From: Bidens hawaiensis
Lineage: Eukaryota; Streptophyta; Magnoliopsida; Asterales; Asteraceae
Direction: 5' to 3'
Assembly: GCA_021521415.1 (NCBI GenBank)
Contig: JAIQDT010002058.1
Span: 310,001 to 374,000 of the forward strand
Length of the DNA stretch: 64,000 nucleotides
Part shown: positions 11,811 to 24,133 of the stretch, piece after piece
How the letters are laid out: each line of letters begins with the position of its first letter
Numbering within the stretch: the stretch's first letter is position 1
The notes under the pieces: generated by a model
Database searches by the model: none
Told to the model about the DNA's origin: nothing
The model's input: only the letters and a program-made list of their open reading frames with translations
Program-made: the position numbers and the translations under genes

Positions 11811-13084
11811 GCTCATTTACCTTAAGTTGTATACTCCAAACATCTGTGTTAAGGTAGGGGTTCTTCTTAATTTATTTCAAATATATACCTTAGACCCTGG
11901 TCAGGGGTATATCTAAACCTTGAAAAGTTTAAAGGTATCTACCCATTTGGGTATTCAAAATGTGAATATTATTTTGCTTAAAAGGTTCTTCCCATTATAA
12001 GTCATTAAACTTGATCACTGTTGTATTTTGTACAAATTCACTACTGACTTGATCGAACCACGTTGGGATTCATACATTGTCCCCTTGCTCGCATCTTATT
12101 ACCATTAAGAAACGGACCACAAGAGACAATGTATGTAAGCCATACAGATGAAATGGTGCATACTCATCTGTGGGAAAGGAATTCGAGGTATTGCTTGATA
12201 ACAGGGGTATATCTTGTAGTGGGGGTTATCTGCTAGATTTCTACAAAATGAAAAAAAAAATCAAAGTGTTTTGATGAATTGAATTCAAGGTTTAAGTCAA
12301 GTTGAGGTCACATGGTAAAAATCAAAATAAGCCTGAATCAAGATAAGAGGCAGATAGTTTCTATTATCTTGTGCCCTAGTTGAACTTTAATGCATATCAT
12401 AGAAATTTCTGGAAAATTTTTTTTAAGGCTTAGGTGGACAACAATACCAATGACAAACTTCACATCAGTCATTATAAAGCCGAAATATAAAACTGTGATG
12501 GACGGATTTCTTGGTCAATATGATTCCCTGCCCAACTCAAGAAAATGTACTGCTTTCGTAGTTTACATTTCAATTTTTTGTTTAATTATTTAGTTGAATT
12601 TGTTTCTTTAAATTTTTGAAAAATCAAAACAGATTTTATCTTCCGCGTTAATGTAAATAAACATTTTAAAAGAAAAAGATTTTTCCCACGATTTGAAGTT
12701 AAGTTGGTTTAATTAAGAGCCTTTAATGTAATTTTTTACCTTTGGATAAACTTTTTAATGTAAATAGATCAAAACTTTTGGTTTTGGTGGTTAATTTAAT
12801 GGTTTGAAATGGTAACATTTTCATTCTTTAAAGGTATTAAATAATCGTCGAGGCAAGGGCGAATCGAGTTAGCATCCCGCCATTCATGCCATTCCTTGTC
12901 AGCTAGGCTAGAAGGTTAATTCCTTCACTCTTCTAACGTCAAGCTAATTGATTTCGTAACCTTTTCATAGCAAGTAGAATGAAGGTTACGCACCGACACT
13001 CTCTTTTCTAGTAGCCTAAGCGTCTTTGCTAACTCGCTCGCCTACTATATACAACCCCGAACCCTTAAATGAGGCAAAGGTCGA

Positions 13085-14050
13085 AGCTGCTTCGTTTCTG
13101 CAGCGTAACGAATGAGCACCCATTTGTTAAATATATAACGAATGTATTACATACGTTATTATATCACATTCGCTTCCTCTCACTAATAACGAATGAGGGT
13201 TTATTCGTTAAACTATTTTTAACAAATGAATAACGAATCATGTATCAAGGGTTATTCGTTATTCTTTAATGTATGAAGGGTTATTCGTTAATCATCTTGA
13301 AGAATGAAAGATGAATGAAGGGTCATTCGTTGCTTTATTTAATGAATGAGACCATTCGTTACTTTGGGTTCTGTGTTAGACGAATGGACACTCATTCTCA
13401 TAACCACTGTTACCTTAGATACACGAGAATACAGAAAGAACCCCTTCCAAATTATTTTCCAGAAATTAAAACGTTAATTTTAGATTTGTTTGATTGTTAT
13501 GTTTTGATCAAAAGATAAAATCGATCTCAATGATATTCATAATGTATTGATTTGTTGCAGATATGGGTATTTAATCGTATAAATTCATAACGAAAATTTA
13601 ATTAATTAGTTGAGGCCTAAAACTAATCATATTAATCAACTTGATGATTAGGTTTTGTTATTGATGACTATAGTTCAAGTTTTAATGTAAAAACAGGGTG
13701 ATCTGGATTTACATATTCAAAATTGCGTGCTGACTTTTCTGTGTTCAAATTAATTCTGACTTTGACTTTGTTGGGTCAAAATGACCATTCGTTGGTATAC
13801 ATTTGTATTCAGTAACAAATGAGATCTTTATTCATGTTACTGATAAGAATGTACACATTCTTTGGGTTTAACGAATAAAAGGTCATTCGTCTTTCTAACG
13901 AATGAGAATTATTTGACTCACGAATGTGTTAATTGTAACGAATGTGGTCATTTTTTTAAATTGGATTAACGAATGAGGTCATTCGCTAAAGCTATTTAAC
14001 GATATGAACAACCTATTCATTAAAATTTAACGAATTAGAAGAACAAGATT
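13085..14050 (+). repeat. AACGAATG word cluster before the C2 additional ORF
   Basis: The word AACGAATG and its reverse complement CATTCGTT occur many times in both orientations, giving several potential hairpins. The same word occupies the equivalent place in C6 (48780-49870). The sequence between 12380 and 13085 shows no gene. Confidence 0.8.
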
Positions 14051-14114
14051 TGATCAGATTCCAAATTTTCACCAAGTTTGTTGAAAATTTTAATCTTTTA
14101 AAGTATAAAAGTGA

Positions 14115-14140
14115 TATTAACGTGTTCGATTTTTGCAGTT
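14115..14140 (+). promoter_or_regulatory. Candidate 3' splice site of the C2 additional ORF
   Basis: A branch-like ATTAAC (14116-14121) is followed by a T-rich stretch and GCAG ending at 14138, two bases before the aORF ATG at 14141. The same arrangement precedes the aORF in C3, C5, C6 and, with one substitution, C7. Confidence 0.6.
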
Positions 14141-16199
14141 ATGACTAATAATGTTCAGATGGATGTTCCCGAGGGCAACCAAGAGTAACCAATGGTAAAA
14201 GATGCTCTTGTTATGCAAGAACAACACGTTGATCAACCTGCTGATAATCTTGAAGATCAACCAATAGAAGAAGCTCAAGTTGATGAGTTGCCATATGATA
14301 AGAAGCACAACATCAGTGCCTTCTTTAATGATGATTTCTTTGGTAGGGCGATGTTTGGATTCATTATCTTATTTCTCAAACAATCGAGAATATATTATGC
14401 TATTTCTGCATATGTGCCGATATACTTCAGTATTATCCGACCGTTTTAGAATATTGCTAAGTATAACTCAGATGAGAAGCATATTGAAGCCGAGACTCAA
14501 AGAAAGAAGATCATTATTGACGTTGATGTTATACAAAAGGTTTTACACTTTACTGATATTGTGGATGTTCGTTGTGAGTTCGACAAAGATCTGGTTAAGG
14601 GATTATTCAATCGTTTAAAGTATAAAGGCGAGCTACAAAAGTCCCACTACAACAAAGCTTATCTTTGTGAGCATTATAAGTACTTGTTACATGTACTTAC
14701 TTATACATTGCCTTAGTGGACGCAAAGGGGCAGTTGATGAATGCAAGATTATGCTGCAATCGGCTTTCGTTGCACTCATACTCAACAAAACATTCAACTT
14801 CTCTGAGCTAGTATTTTATCATCTAAAGGAAAACTGTATGGCATGTCATGTGAAGAACAAGTTCTTAATGTATCCGAGATTCTTGCAGCTTATCATTGAT
14901 TATCTGGAACCAAATCTGGTGAAATATCCAGAACTTTCTAAAGACATTATGGTTCTAGATCACATGAGTGAAGAGACGATTAGACGGTTAAGGACTTATC
15001 ATGGACACAATTTGGAGATCAAACCAAGATTCAAGAGATTAATCAGTCATGTTACTAGAGCTGTTTATGTAGCTCCACCTAATTATCGTTGGATCCATGA
15101 TTATTCGGATTCTGAACGTGTGGTCATGGTGAGAATGATGGTGGAAATGATAATAATGATGGTGGTCCCGGTGTAAAGGTGGTCCAAGCTCGTAAGGTTA
15201 AGGCTAAAGCCAAGGTAGTTGCTACTGAGAAGCCAAAGAAGAAACGACCTTATAGAGGTTTGGGAGTTATGATACCAGGATCACAACCAGGTGGTACTTC
15301 AACCTCTGGTGGTGCTACAGTTGAATGAGATTCAAAAAAGTAGTTGGTGGTTTATTGTGATGCCACTAACATGCAACTGATTGACTCGATCAAGGCAAAC
15401 ATGATCTTATTTATGCATTATGAAAAGAGGGTTGTAATGAGTATGGAAAGCGCCGGTGAGATTGAAGAAGGAGATTTTGTAGATCATTTATTGACAAAAG
15501 AGCATATTGTTATACTGCTCAGTTCAAATGACGAAGATGTGGATAGGTTGGAAAAGGAGGGTGATGTGGAAGTAGTTGATGACGATGAGGTGAGATTTGA
15601 CACGAGTGTTCCATCTGCAAACTTTCCGTTTAATTAGGATAAGGTAAAGGTAGAAGACGTGATAGCTGAGGAATATCTTGACACGTACAAGCATACTAAT
15701 TCAAATAAAGGAATTCCGTTTTTCACTACCGAGCATTATAAAGCAACTGAAGAGCGTTTGAGTAAAGAGAAGGAACAAGGCAAAGGAAAGGGTAAAATAT
15801 CTGATTCCAAGATGAGAACTTCTGATGATGAGTTGTTTACACACAATAAGTTAAAGATGAACAAGATTATTGGGTGTAAGATATGCTGAACATGAAGACG
15901 ATGTGTATTTGAAAGCTCGTCAGACAACTCATCAGATGAAGAAGTCTGTTGTAGCTAAGATGGAAAAAGGTGACATTATTTCGTGGTTGTACGATCCTGA
16001 TTTTAAAGTTTGTATTGTGAAATGGGATCACGACGTTCAGTATTTCAAGCATATTATTGATGTGCTAACAATGCCAAGATGGGATGTACGAACACCGGCA
16101 AATAGACCATTCATTAACCGTGGTGGAAATCAACTGGCGGGATGGTTCTACCAGCACTTGTTACACGAAGTAAGGTATCAGTTTAATTTTCAAGCCTAA
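14141..16199 (+). pseudogene. Additional ORF (aORF) of Sirevirus C2, decayed
   Basis: The frame opens MTNNVQMDVPEGNQE and is broken by TAA (14186), TAG (14447) and a frameshift near 14715. Shared family segments are KQSRIYYAISAYVPIYFS, then SGRKGAVDECKIMLQSAFVA and KNKFLMYPRFLQLI, an acidic/Ser linker (15090-15330), VVYCDATNMQLIDSIK (15348), EEYLDTYKHTNSNKGIPFF (about 15668), and a C-terminal domain (SVVAKMEKGDIISW, about 15948). Homology to the C3 aORF stops near 16175, where G2 begins. The family is not a recognised enzyme; its place after pol is that of Sirevirus env-like ORFs. Function unknown. Confidence 0.75.
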
Positions 16200-17703
16200 C
16201 CACATCGAGCATATTGATGTCTTTTCCTTCCAAGTAAGGTTTAAGTCTTTGTCCATTTACCACTTGCTTCGTTTGGTCTTGAACATCTTCTATCCCCACC
16301 TCACTAAACTGACCCACTCTTATGATGATATATGGACCCATCCACTTACGCTTTAGCTTAACCAGAAACAATTTTAACCTTGAATTGTACAACCATACCT
16401 TTTGACTCACTTCAAAAGTCCTCTTCCTCAACTTTGAATCATGGACCTTTTTTAATTTGTCTTAATATGCGAAAGCACATTCATATGCTTCATCTCGGAT
16501 CTCCCCAGTCTCATTCAATTTCAACTTTCTTAATTCACCCGCTTCCTTATAATCTGCGTTCACATTCTTGATCGCCCAAAATGCCCGATGTGCCAACTCC
16601 ATTGGTAAATGACACCCCTTCGCATATACTAACCGATAAGGAGTTATACCAATTGGAGTTTTGTAGGCGGTCCGATATGCCCACAACGCATCATCTAACT
16701 TGGATGATCAATCCTTCCTACCGACCCGCACCGTTTTCATCAAGATTTCTTTAATTTGTCGGTTGGACACTTCAACTTGTCCACTCTTTTGCGGATGATA
16801 AGGAGTAGCGATTCGGTGATTCACATTGTATCTCTTTACGAGTTCAAAATTGAAATTCTTGAAATGCGATCCACCATCACTAATAATAACCCGCGGGATA
16901 CCAAAGCGAGCAAAAATGTTTGCTTCAACTAATTTTCAAACCACCGAATGATCATTAGTTCTCATAGCTACCGCTTCTACCCACTTGAACACATAATCGA
17001 TCACAACCAAAATACATAAATATCCATTTGAGTTTGGAAACGGGCCCATAAAGTTATTGCCCCATACATCAAAAATCTCTATCACCAAAATTGGTTGCAA
17101 TGGCATTTCTTCCCTCTTTGGGATATTACCCATCTTTTGGCAATTCAAATAGTGGCGGGCATACTCACTTGCATCCTTGAAAATGGTGGACCAGTAAAAC
17201 CCACATTGAAGCACCTGGTACCCCGTTTTCTGTCCGCTAATATGACCCCCGCACGCCAATGCATGTGCATGAGTCAAAACCTCTAACACCTTGAAATCGG
17301 AATACACCTCCTTATCACTTGATTTGAACCAATATTGAACAACTCCGCTTCATCCCAAATATATTTTTCACTTGGGCCATGAACCGTTGCCTTCTTTTCT
17401 TCACCCAATGACTTGCAATACACCACGTTGCTAAATAATTCACAAAAATGGGCATACCGCAATGCGGTCAAGTGGAATACGAGACAAGTGATCCACCACT
17501 AAATTCTCACAACCTTTCTTGTCACAAATTTCAGGATCAAATTCTTGTAGCAATAACACCCATCGAATCAAGCACGGTTTTGTGTCTTTGTTTTACATCA
17601 AATATCAGACCGCGTTATGATCCGAATACACCACAACTTTACTTCCCAAAATATACAAGCGGAATTATCCACGGCATACACCACCGCAAGCAACTCCTTT
17701 TCG
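16183..17703 (-). pseudogene. pol: Gypsy RNase H and integrase segment (G2)
   Basis: Reading down from 17703: RNase H motif TEKELLAVVYAVD, then the integrase zinc-binding HX..H..C..C region (17307-17130; [16 protein letters not shown]), the catalytic core ([32 protein letters not shown]), [13 protein letters not shown], and the C-terminal GQRLKPYLEG ending at 16183. The first catalytic Asp is Asn (codon 17055-17053), so this integrase would be inactive; the second Asp and the Glu remain. Multiple in-frame stops and shifts occur. This is the downstream half of pol; RT lies beyond C3. Confidence 0.85.
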
Positions 17704-17708
17704 GTTGT
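17704..17708. other. Target-site duplication of C3, left copy
   Basis: GTTGT directly before the TG of the 5' LTR matches 29566-29570 after the 3' LTR. Removing C3 and one copy restores a continuous G2 RNase H sequence. Confidence 0.9.
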
Positions 17709-18090
17709 TGTTGGGCCCAGTTTATGTGGTTTGAGCTTAGTTTGTATGTAGTTTAACTTTGTTTGGGCTTGTGTTTTGGGTTTGTATGTGAGCCGAGAAC
17801 ATCTATGTGTTCTCGGTGGACCTTTGTTAGTTTGGGCCGGCTAGGTTGGTGGTGTCTCTATATATAGACGTTGTCATGTATAGGTTGTGGTTGTTGGTCC
17901 TAGTAATTGTCATCACGTATTGTAAGTGCTTAAGCACCCGATGTATTTATCAATATACGTGTGTTTTAAAGCAACTCCGTATTATTTTACTTTATCAATC
18001 CGTGTTCTTGAATCACCGAGTGTAGGTATTCCGCACCTATACTTTTTGTATTGATATCATAATTGTAGTGATCCAGATTCGGGACTTACA
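17709..18090 (+). repeat. 5' LTR of C3
   Basis: A 382-bp repeat from TGTTGGGCCC to GGGACTTACA, matched at 29183-29565. It holds a hairpin CCGAGAAC / GTTCTCGG (17793-17816) and a TATA box TATATATA at about 17858-17865, 40 bases downstream. The hairpin word recurs in the leader and before the aORF. Confidence 0.97.
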
Positions 18091-18092
18091 AT

Positions 18093-18104
18093 TGGTATCA
18101 GAGC
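18093..18104 (+). promoter_or_regulatory. Primer-binding site for initiator tRNA-Met (C3)
   Basis: TGGTATCAGAGC starts two bases after the LTR, the standard copia PBS. Confidence 0.95.
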
Positions 18105-18299
18105 CTTAGACCTTATTCAGGCTCGTTATTGTGATATCAAAAATTTGAGAATAACTTATACGGTGATCTTTTTGTTTTTCCGGTGAGTGTGTGATCGGAG
18201 AAGAAGAATAGGCGATATTTTGGCCAAAGATTGACTTATCTTTGGAAACAGTTTGAATCCCACTAAAATAGGGATTAATTTGTTGCCAAAATCCACTGG

Positions 18300-18625
18300 T
18301 CAAACCTTTTCTCGGTGTTCTCGGCTTGAAAACAGAGTTCTCGGTGAAGAAATTGAGATCTCGGTTGTCTTTGATCTCTGTCACACTTTGTTTTCGGCCA
18401 CTGGTTGTTTTCGGTCAAGAAGTTCTCGGCTTATTCTGGTTCTCGGTGGTATTTTGTTCTCGGCCAAGAGTAGTTCTCGGCCAAGAGTGGTTCTCGGTCA
18501 GTTATTGATCAATTCTTGGGTTCTCGGTCAAAGATTGGTGGTTCTCGGTCAAGGTTGGTCAACGCTCTGAGTTTTCGGTCAACACTCGGTCAACCTTAGT
18601 GTTCTTGGTCAACGCAGTCTCGGCC
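18300..18625 (+). repeat. TTCTCGGTCAA word cluster in the C3 leader
   Basis: Roughly 15 to 20 copies of TTCTCGG or TTTTCGG, many extended to TTCTCGGTCAA, all in the plus orientation, lie between PBS and gag. A good splice-donor match, CCG|GTGAGTG, is at 18181-18189, upstream of the cluster. Frames crossing this region (18253-18570) are chance. Confidence 0.85.
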
Positions 18626-18787
18626 TAGTCTGTTGCTTTGGGCATGTTATTCTTGGACTTGGACCACCTTACTGGACTTAAATTTAATTGAACCTAAGTA
18701 CAATAATCAATCAGTTTTAAAAAGGCCCAGTTAAATAATGGTAGCAATTCCACCAACTCGTCACTTCATCAAGAACTTGATTCCATC

Positions 18788-20351
18788 ATGGGCACTGCTA
18801 CTCGTATACCCCGCTTGTTGTCCCATGAGGGGTTTAGTGAATGGAAATTTCGCTTTGAACACTATGCCAAGATGAAAGATTCAAAAGGTTGAAAAAGTAT
18901 TGTAAGGGGACCTCAAAGGATCACCTATCAAAAGGATGGTTCTGATGAGGTTCTTGTGAAACCGGTTGTTCAATATGATGATGATGAATTTGCTAAAGTT
19001 GAAGAAGATGAGAGAGCTATCTCCACTCTAACCATGACACTCTCACCTGATATTGCCCTTCAGTTTAGTGAACTTCAGTCTGCTAAAGAGTTGTGGGCTG
19101 CACTGATAGAGGTTTATGAGGGAAATGAAGACATGAAGAGAATCCGTCAAGAACTGCTAAGACAAAAGTTTAACATGTTTAATTATGTTTTGGGAGAGAC
19201 ATTGGAATCTCAACTTCAAAGATTCATATCTCTTGTGACTGAAATGAGAACTGCAGAAATTTATCTGCAAACCTCGGAAATAAACAATAAGTTGGTCAAT
19301 TCTCTGTGGAAAAGTTGGGACATGCACGTTGCGGTTATCAAAAAGACAAAGGATCTCAATAGAAATGATAGCCACTATTAAAGCCTATGATATGGATGAT
19401 AAACAACGGGCGATAAATCATGCTAGTTCTTACAGTGTTGCTGGATACAACATTGCTTCCAACAGTGCTCTTATGTCTCAAGATAGCTTCTCATTATTCA
19501 AGTCTACTCAACAACCACCTCAAGGAAATTTTCAAATGTTTTCATCCACCCTAGGTCAATCATCATCTTCAAATTTGCCTAAACCAGCCCCAGCATTTTT
19601 CACCAAGTCTGGACATTCCTCAAATGACTCTGGTAAAACTATTCCCAGTCAGAACTTCAGCCAGATTCCCACCATACCCAAAGAAACTCAAGAGAATATT
19701 GATTTAATGGCGGGATTTAAGAATTGTTATCACGCTTTTCTGGCCGGAGACTTGGTTCAACCGGTGGTTACTGCTGAACTAGATCAAATTCATCCCGATG
19801 ATGTTGAAGAAATGGACATCCCATGGCAAATTGCCATGGCAGTGTTCCATGCAAAGAAATTTACTAAGAGGACGGGTAGAAATAACTGGAACATGCCAAG
19901 AAATCAAAAGGTGGTCTTTAACAAAGAGACTCTCAGGTGCTACAACTGTCACGAGCCGGGTCATTTTGCTCAAGAATGCACCAATCCAACTAAGGATGGG
20001 AATACGGGAAGGGCTTTGGTTCCAGTTGGGAATGCTCGGGGTGAAGCTGGAGTTAGCTCGGGTAATGGTGAAAGAGGTAAGGTTGCTCAAACGTTCTCGT
20101 GGGAAGGTCAGATGGCTGCGCTTAACATTGGAAATCAAATTGTAAATTTCGCAATAGTTGAAGACTCTGAAGAGGAAAACACTGCTGAGGAGAAGGTCAA
20201 GGAGCTCCAATTTGCATACATGGCGTTCACTTCTCCGGATTCATCTGAGGTACGTTTTCAACCATGTTCTTTAAATTGTGGTGAGAAGATAGAAATGTAT
20301 AAGCTTCATAATGATAGTCTAAGTAGAGATATGGAAAGAGTAAAATCATAA
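18788..20351 (+). pseudogene. gag: Sirevirus Gag (C3)
   Basis: The frame starts MGTATRIPRLLSHEGFSEW, has a TGA near 18888, runs open to 19381, then shifts frame near 19370 and continues to 20351. UBN2-type capsid motifs are clear (AISTLTMTLSPDIALQFSEL, LETL-type ESQLQRFISLVTEM). The first zinc knuckle CYNCHEPGHFAQEC lies at about 19938-19979. Gag would assemble particles and bind element RNA. The end at 20351 is a nonsense TAA; homologous sequence goes on downstream. Confidence 0.85.
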
Positions 20352-21762
20352 AATTTTAGACTTAAAAAGAATGAAAAAAGTTTTCTAGACAAAATAGAAG
20401 CTCAGAACAAGGATATTAAAAAACTTAAGTCTGATCTTAGTATAACAGGTTGTCACTATCTACATGCCAAACAAGAAATTGTTGAGTTAACTGCTCAACT
20501 GGAAGCTTCCAATTTAGAAATCTTAAATCTAACTAATAAGTTTGAAAGGGCTGAACTTGATTTTAGAAAATTCGATGTTTCCAGTAATATAGTTAACTCA
20601 ATGATTGAGAATCAACTGTGGTGAAAAAAAATGAAGTTTGGGGAATAGAATACAGTCAAGTTCCCCCACCTTACAGTAATAATTATGTTCCTACTCCTGT
20701 CACCAAGGAATAGGAGGAAAAGATAAAGGATATGAAGTATGGTAAACAAGATAAAGGTAGTGAGACCAGCTCTGCGAGTGCTGGTCCGTCCACCTCAAAT
20801 TTGAACGATTCTAATGTATCTACTTCATGTGCAAAAAAAGTAATTGTGAAGGAGTGGACTGATGAGGATGACGACCCTAGCTTTGATTTTGATAATAATT
20901 TTGTTTCTAATGTTTCTTTAGAACTTCCTATTTTGAATTATGTTATTCCAACTGTTTGTGTGGACTCTATTTTAAAGAGCAAGGATACTTGTGTGGTTGA
21001 TTCGGTTGAAACTTTAAAATCTAATAATGTGGTTTGTAATAAAACTAAAATTTCAAAAGATTCAAAAACATCAGACAAATATGTTGCACCTAAGTTTGTT
21101 AAGGAGGGATGCTCCAATAACAAACAAGGTGATAAGTTCAAAAAGGGCAACATGAATTCCCGTAAATCTAAGCAGACTAGTCCACACAACCAGTCCAGAC
21201 AAGGAGTTGCCCAGAATGAATTTTTCATAAAACGTCAGACATGTTTTAACTGTGGCACTCCTGGTCATATTGCCAGAAATTCTCCTCATCGTCCGTACAT
21301 TTCTTATTACGGATTTTATCAAAGGAATATGCCATATGTGCCTCATAATGCGTATAGACAAGGATTCAGGCATCATCCAGCTAGTTCCTTTGACGATGAT
21401 TGGAATCGAAACAAATCTGGCAGGTTTAGTTCTCATCAAACCAAACCTAACATGTCCAAAATAATGGCAGAAAATTGGTCTCAAATTCAAACACTAAGAC
21501 TAATCCCAAATAGAAGAAAAGGGTGGATTCGTCTCCACCAACTTCCAAATCACCGGAGGTTACGACAACCATTCGTACATATAACTCCAAGTCACACAGA
21601 CATAGATAGTTGCCTAAATCTCCGGCGAAAGCTTCAACAAAATATATTTTGAAGATAAAAAGGATATGTCATGGCAATCCGTGCCTACTGTAGACGAATC
21701 AGCGTCACCCAGTGTAAGTATGGACTGGGTACCAAAAACTAACTAATCCCGCATCTGTGCAG
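20352..21762 (+). pseudogene. gag: C-terminal Gag region with second zinc knuckle (C3)
   Basis: A coiled-coil-like Lys/Glu stretch (20352-20620) with stops is followed by a 306-aa open frame (20732-21652). That frame has a Ser/Asp-rich linker and CFNCGTPGHIARNS at about 21242-21283: a knuckle whose final Cys has become Ser. The gag-side frame ends WVPKTN-stop near 21744. A candidate acceptor CAG ends at 21762. Confidence 0.75.
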
Positions 21763-24084
21763 GGACAGCTATGGAGGAATATCATCAGACCTTGGTATGT
21801 TGATAGTGGCTGTTCCAGGCACATGACAGGGGACATTACCCAACTACACGACATTCAAACTTTTAATGGTGGTTACGTATCTTTTGCGGGAGGAGAGAAA
21901 GGAAAAATCACTCAAAAGGGTACTAGTGAAACTGCATATCTGATCAAGAAGTTTGTGGTGTTAATGGAGAATCAACTGAACCTAAAGCTGAAAGGAATCC
22001 GCTGTGATAATGGAACGGAATTCAAGAATGCAGTTTTGAATCATTTCTGCTCAGAAAGGGGGTGCTTCGTCAGTACAGCGCTCCACGGACGCCTCAACAA
22101 AATGGTGTCGCTGAAAGAAGAAACAGAACCCTAATCGAGGCAGCAAGAACGATGTTATGCGATTCTAAACTGCCACTGTTTTTCTGGGCAGAAGCTATTA
22201 ATACGGCCTGTTATGTTCAGAATCGGGTGATAATCAACACGTCCAAGATGAAGACTCCGTATGAGATTGTTTATGGTCATAAACCCACTTTCGCACATTT
22301 CAAAGCTTTCGGGTATCCGTGTACCTTACTAAATCTAGAAACCACTCCAAAGTTAGGGGCCGCGGCAGATGAGTGTTACTTCGTTGGATATGCGGGAAAT
22401 ACAGCATATAGGGTCTACAACAAGTCAACCAAGCAGATTCTAGAGAGTCTTATGAAGTTCGTTGGTTAGAAGAAAATGAGACTGACGCCCATGTTGGTCC
22501 CGATTGGTTATTCGACTACAATGAACTCTTTAAGCCCTTCAATGTATTTTCAGTCATCAACACAGACTCTCAAGATGATCCCACGGTGGAAGTTACAAAA
22601 GATAGTTCACAAGCACTGTCTCATATATCTCCATTACTGGAAGATGATGTTGCTGAGTTAAGCAGTGTTTCGACCACTACTGATAATCAGCCCAAACAAT
22701 CTTCAGAGACCGATTGTTCACCAAACTCGTCTGAGGATACTGCCAATGTTGAGGGGGAGAGTTCAGTCAGTCAGAAATTCGGGAGCACACTGTTTCCCGA
22801 CGCATTCCAAATGAATACGTTGCCGGCACTTCGTACTCTCATAGTACGGCGACATCGGGCTGGAAGAACCCTCTTACTGATTCTGGTGAGAACGTAACAA
22901 ATCTTCAACCTAACAGTGATGTTTCCGATCATTTAATTCTATCAAGAAACCAAAAGAGTCATCCGATTGAAAACATCATAGGCCCCATTGAAGCAGGTGT
23001 GTCCACCAGAAGTCAGACCGGACACATAAACAGTTGTATGTTTTCCTGTTTCATTTCTCAAATCAAGCCAAAGAATGTTGAGATGGCTCTTCAAGAACCT
23101 AGTTGGTTGATGCTATGCATGAAGAACTGAATCAGTTTGATAAGTTAAAGGTATGGAGATTGGTTAAACAGCCTGAAGGAAAGAAAGCTCTTGATACAAG
23201 ATGGGTTTTTAGAAACAAGCAAGATGACACCGGGGTTATTGTTCGAAACAAGGCACGACTGGTAGTTCGCGGGTTTCTTCAGGTTAGGGGTTAGACTATA
23301 CAGAAGTTTATGCTCCAGTAGCTAGACTTGAGGCAATTAGAATATTTCTGGCCCATGCATTATATATGGGGTTCACAGTATATCAGATGGATGTCAAAAC
23401 CGTGTTTTTGTACGGTGAGGTCAAAGAGGAGATTTATGTTGATCAGCCACCGGGTTTCGTTGATTCTAATAAACCAAATCATGTCTTGTTAGACAAGGCC
23501 TTGTACGGGCTACATCTGGCTCCTCGGGCATGGTATGCTACACTGACCGCACACCTTCTTGATCATGGCTACAAGCATGGAACGATTGATCAAACCTTGT
23601 TCCGGAAAAATGTCAGAAAATATTTGATTCTGGTCCAGATCTATGTTGAAGACATCATCTTTGGATCCACCAGTGCTGATTTGTGAAAAGAATTTGAGGA
23701 TGTAATGAAGAAAATGTTTTAAATGAGTTCGTTGGGTGAAATGACAACATTTCTGGGTTTACAGGTTCACCAAAGTCCGACAGGAATTTTATTGCATCAA
23801 GGAAAGTATGTTGAAGATATGCTGGCAAAATTTGACCTTCAAGATTCCAAGAGTGCTAACACTCCAATGGCAGAGAGACCGCTACTGTCATCTGATCCTG
23901 AAGGAGTCCCGTAGATCAAACGTATTAAAATTAATTTTATTCGTGACTGTTTTGATCGGAAATTGATTCATCTTGAACAAGTCCACACCGACAACAACGT
24001 GGCGGATTTATTTACAAAACCGGTCAGAACAACAAAATTTAATGTGCTTGTGAGCTTTCTTAAAATGCTTCGTTTCGAGAATTG
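21763..24084 (+). pseudogene. pol: Sirevirus Pol (C3): protease, partial integrase, RT, RNase H remnant
   Basis: Protease: WYVDSGCSRHMTGD with intact Asp (21802). A deletion near 21930 joins the protease domain to the second half of the integrase core (RCDNGTEFKNAVL, QQNGVAERRNRTLIEAA), removing pre-integrase and the first catalytic Asp. RT runs from about 23100 (DTRWVFRNKQDD, YQMDVKTVFLYGEV, KALYGLHLAPRAW) to the catalytic site YVED at 23642-23653, where YVDD is usual. A second deletion near 23915 removes most of RNase H; only NFIRDCFDRKLIHLEQVHT and VADLFTKPV remain. Several stops are also present. Not functional. Confidence 0.9.
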
Positions 24085-24133
24085 AGTCTTTTTGGGGATA
24101 AATTTGTACATATTTGTTTATTTTTGCACAAAT

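Larger units (their letters stand above)
11811..16199 (+). mobile_element. 3' half of a Sirevirus (C2): post-pol region and additional ORF
   Basis: From about 11900 the sequence is homologous, in opposite orientation, to the post-pol region of C6 (compare 11945-12370 with 50330-50780), then to the AACGAAT repeats and the additional ORF. gag, pol and LTRs are absent. The left edge coincides with the end of the 293-bp array; the right edge abuts G2 in opposite orientation. It is a truncated remnant. Confidence 0.75.

Noticed and set aside
21714..21762. A 49-bp intron in C3 from GTAAGTATGG to CTGTGCAG
   Set aside because: Donor and acceptor look good, but the length is below the usual plant minimum, and C1, C5 and C6 lack a donor at that place; only the acceptor is kept as a candidate.
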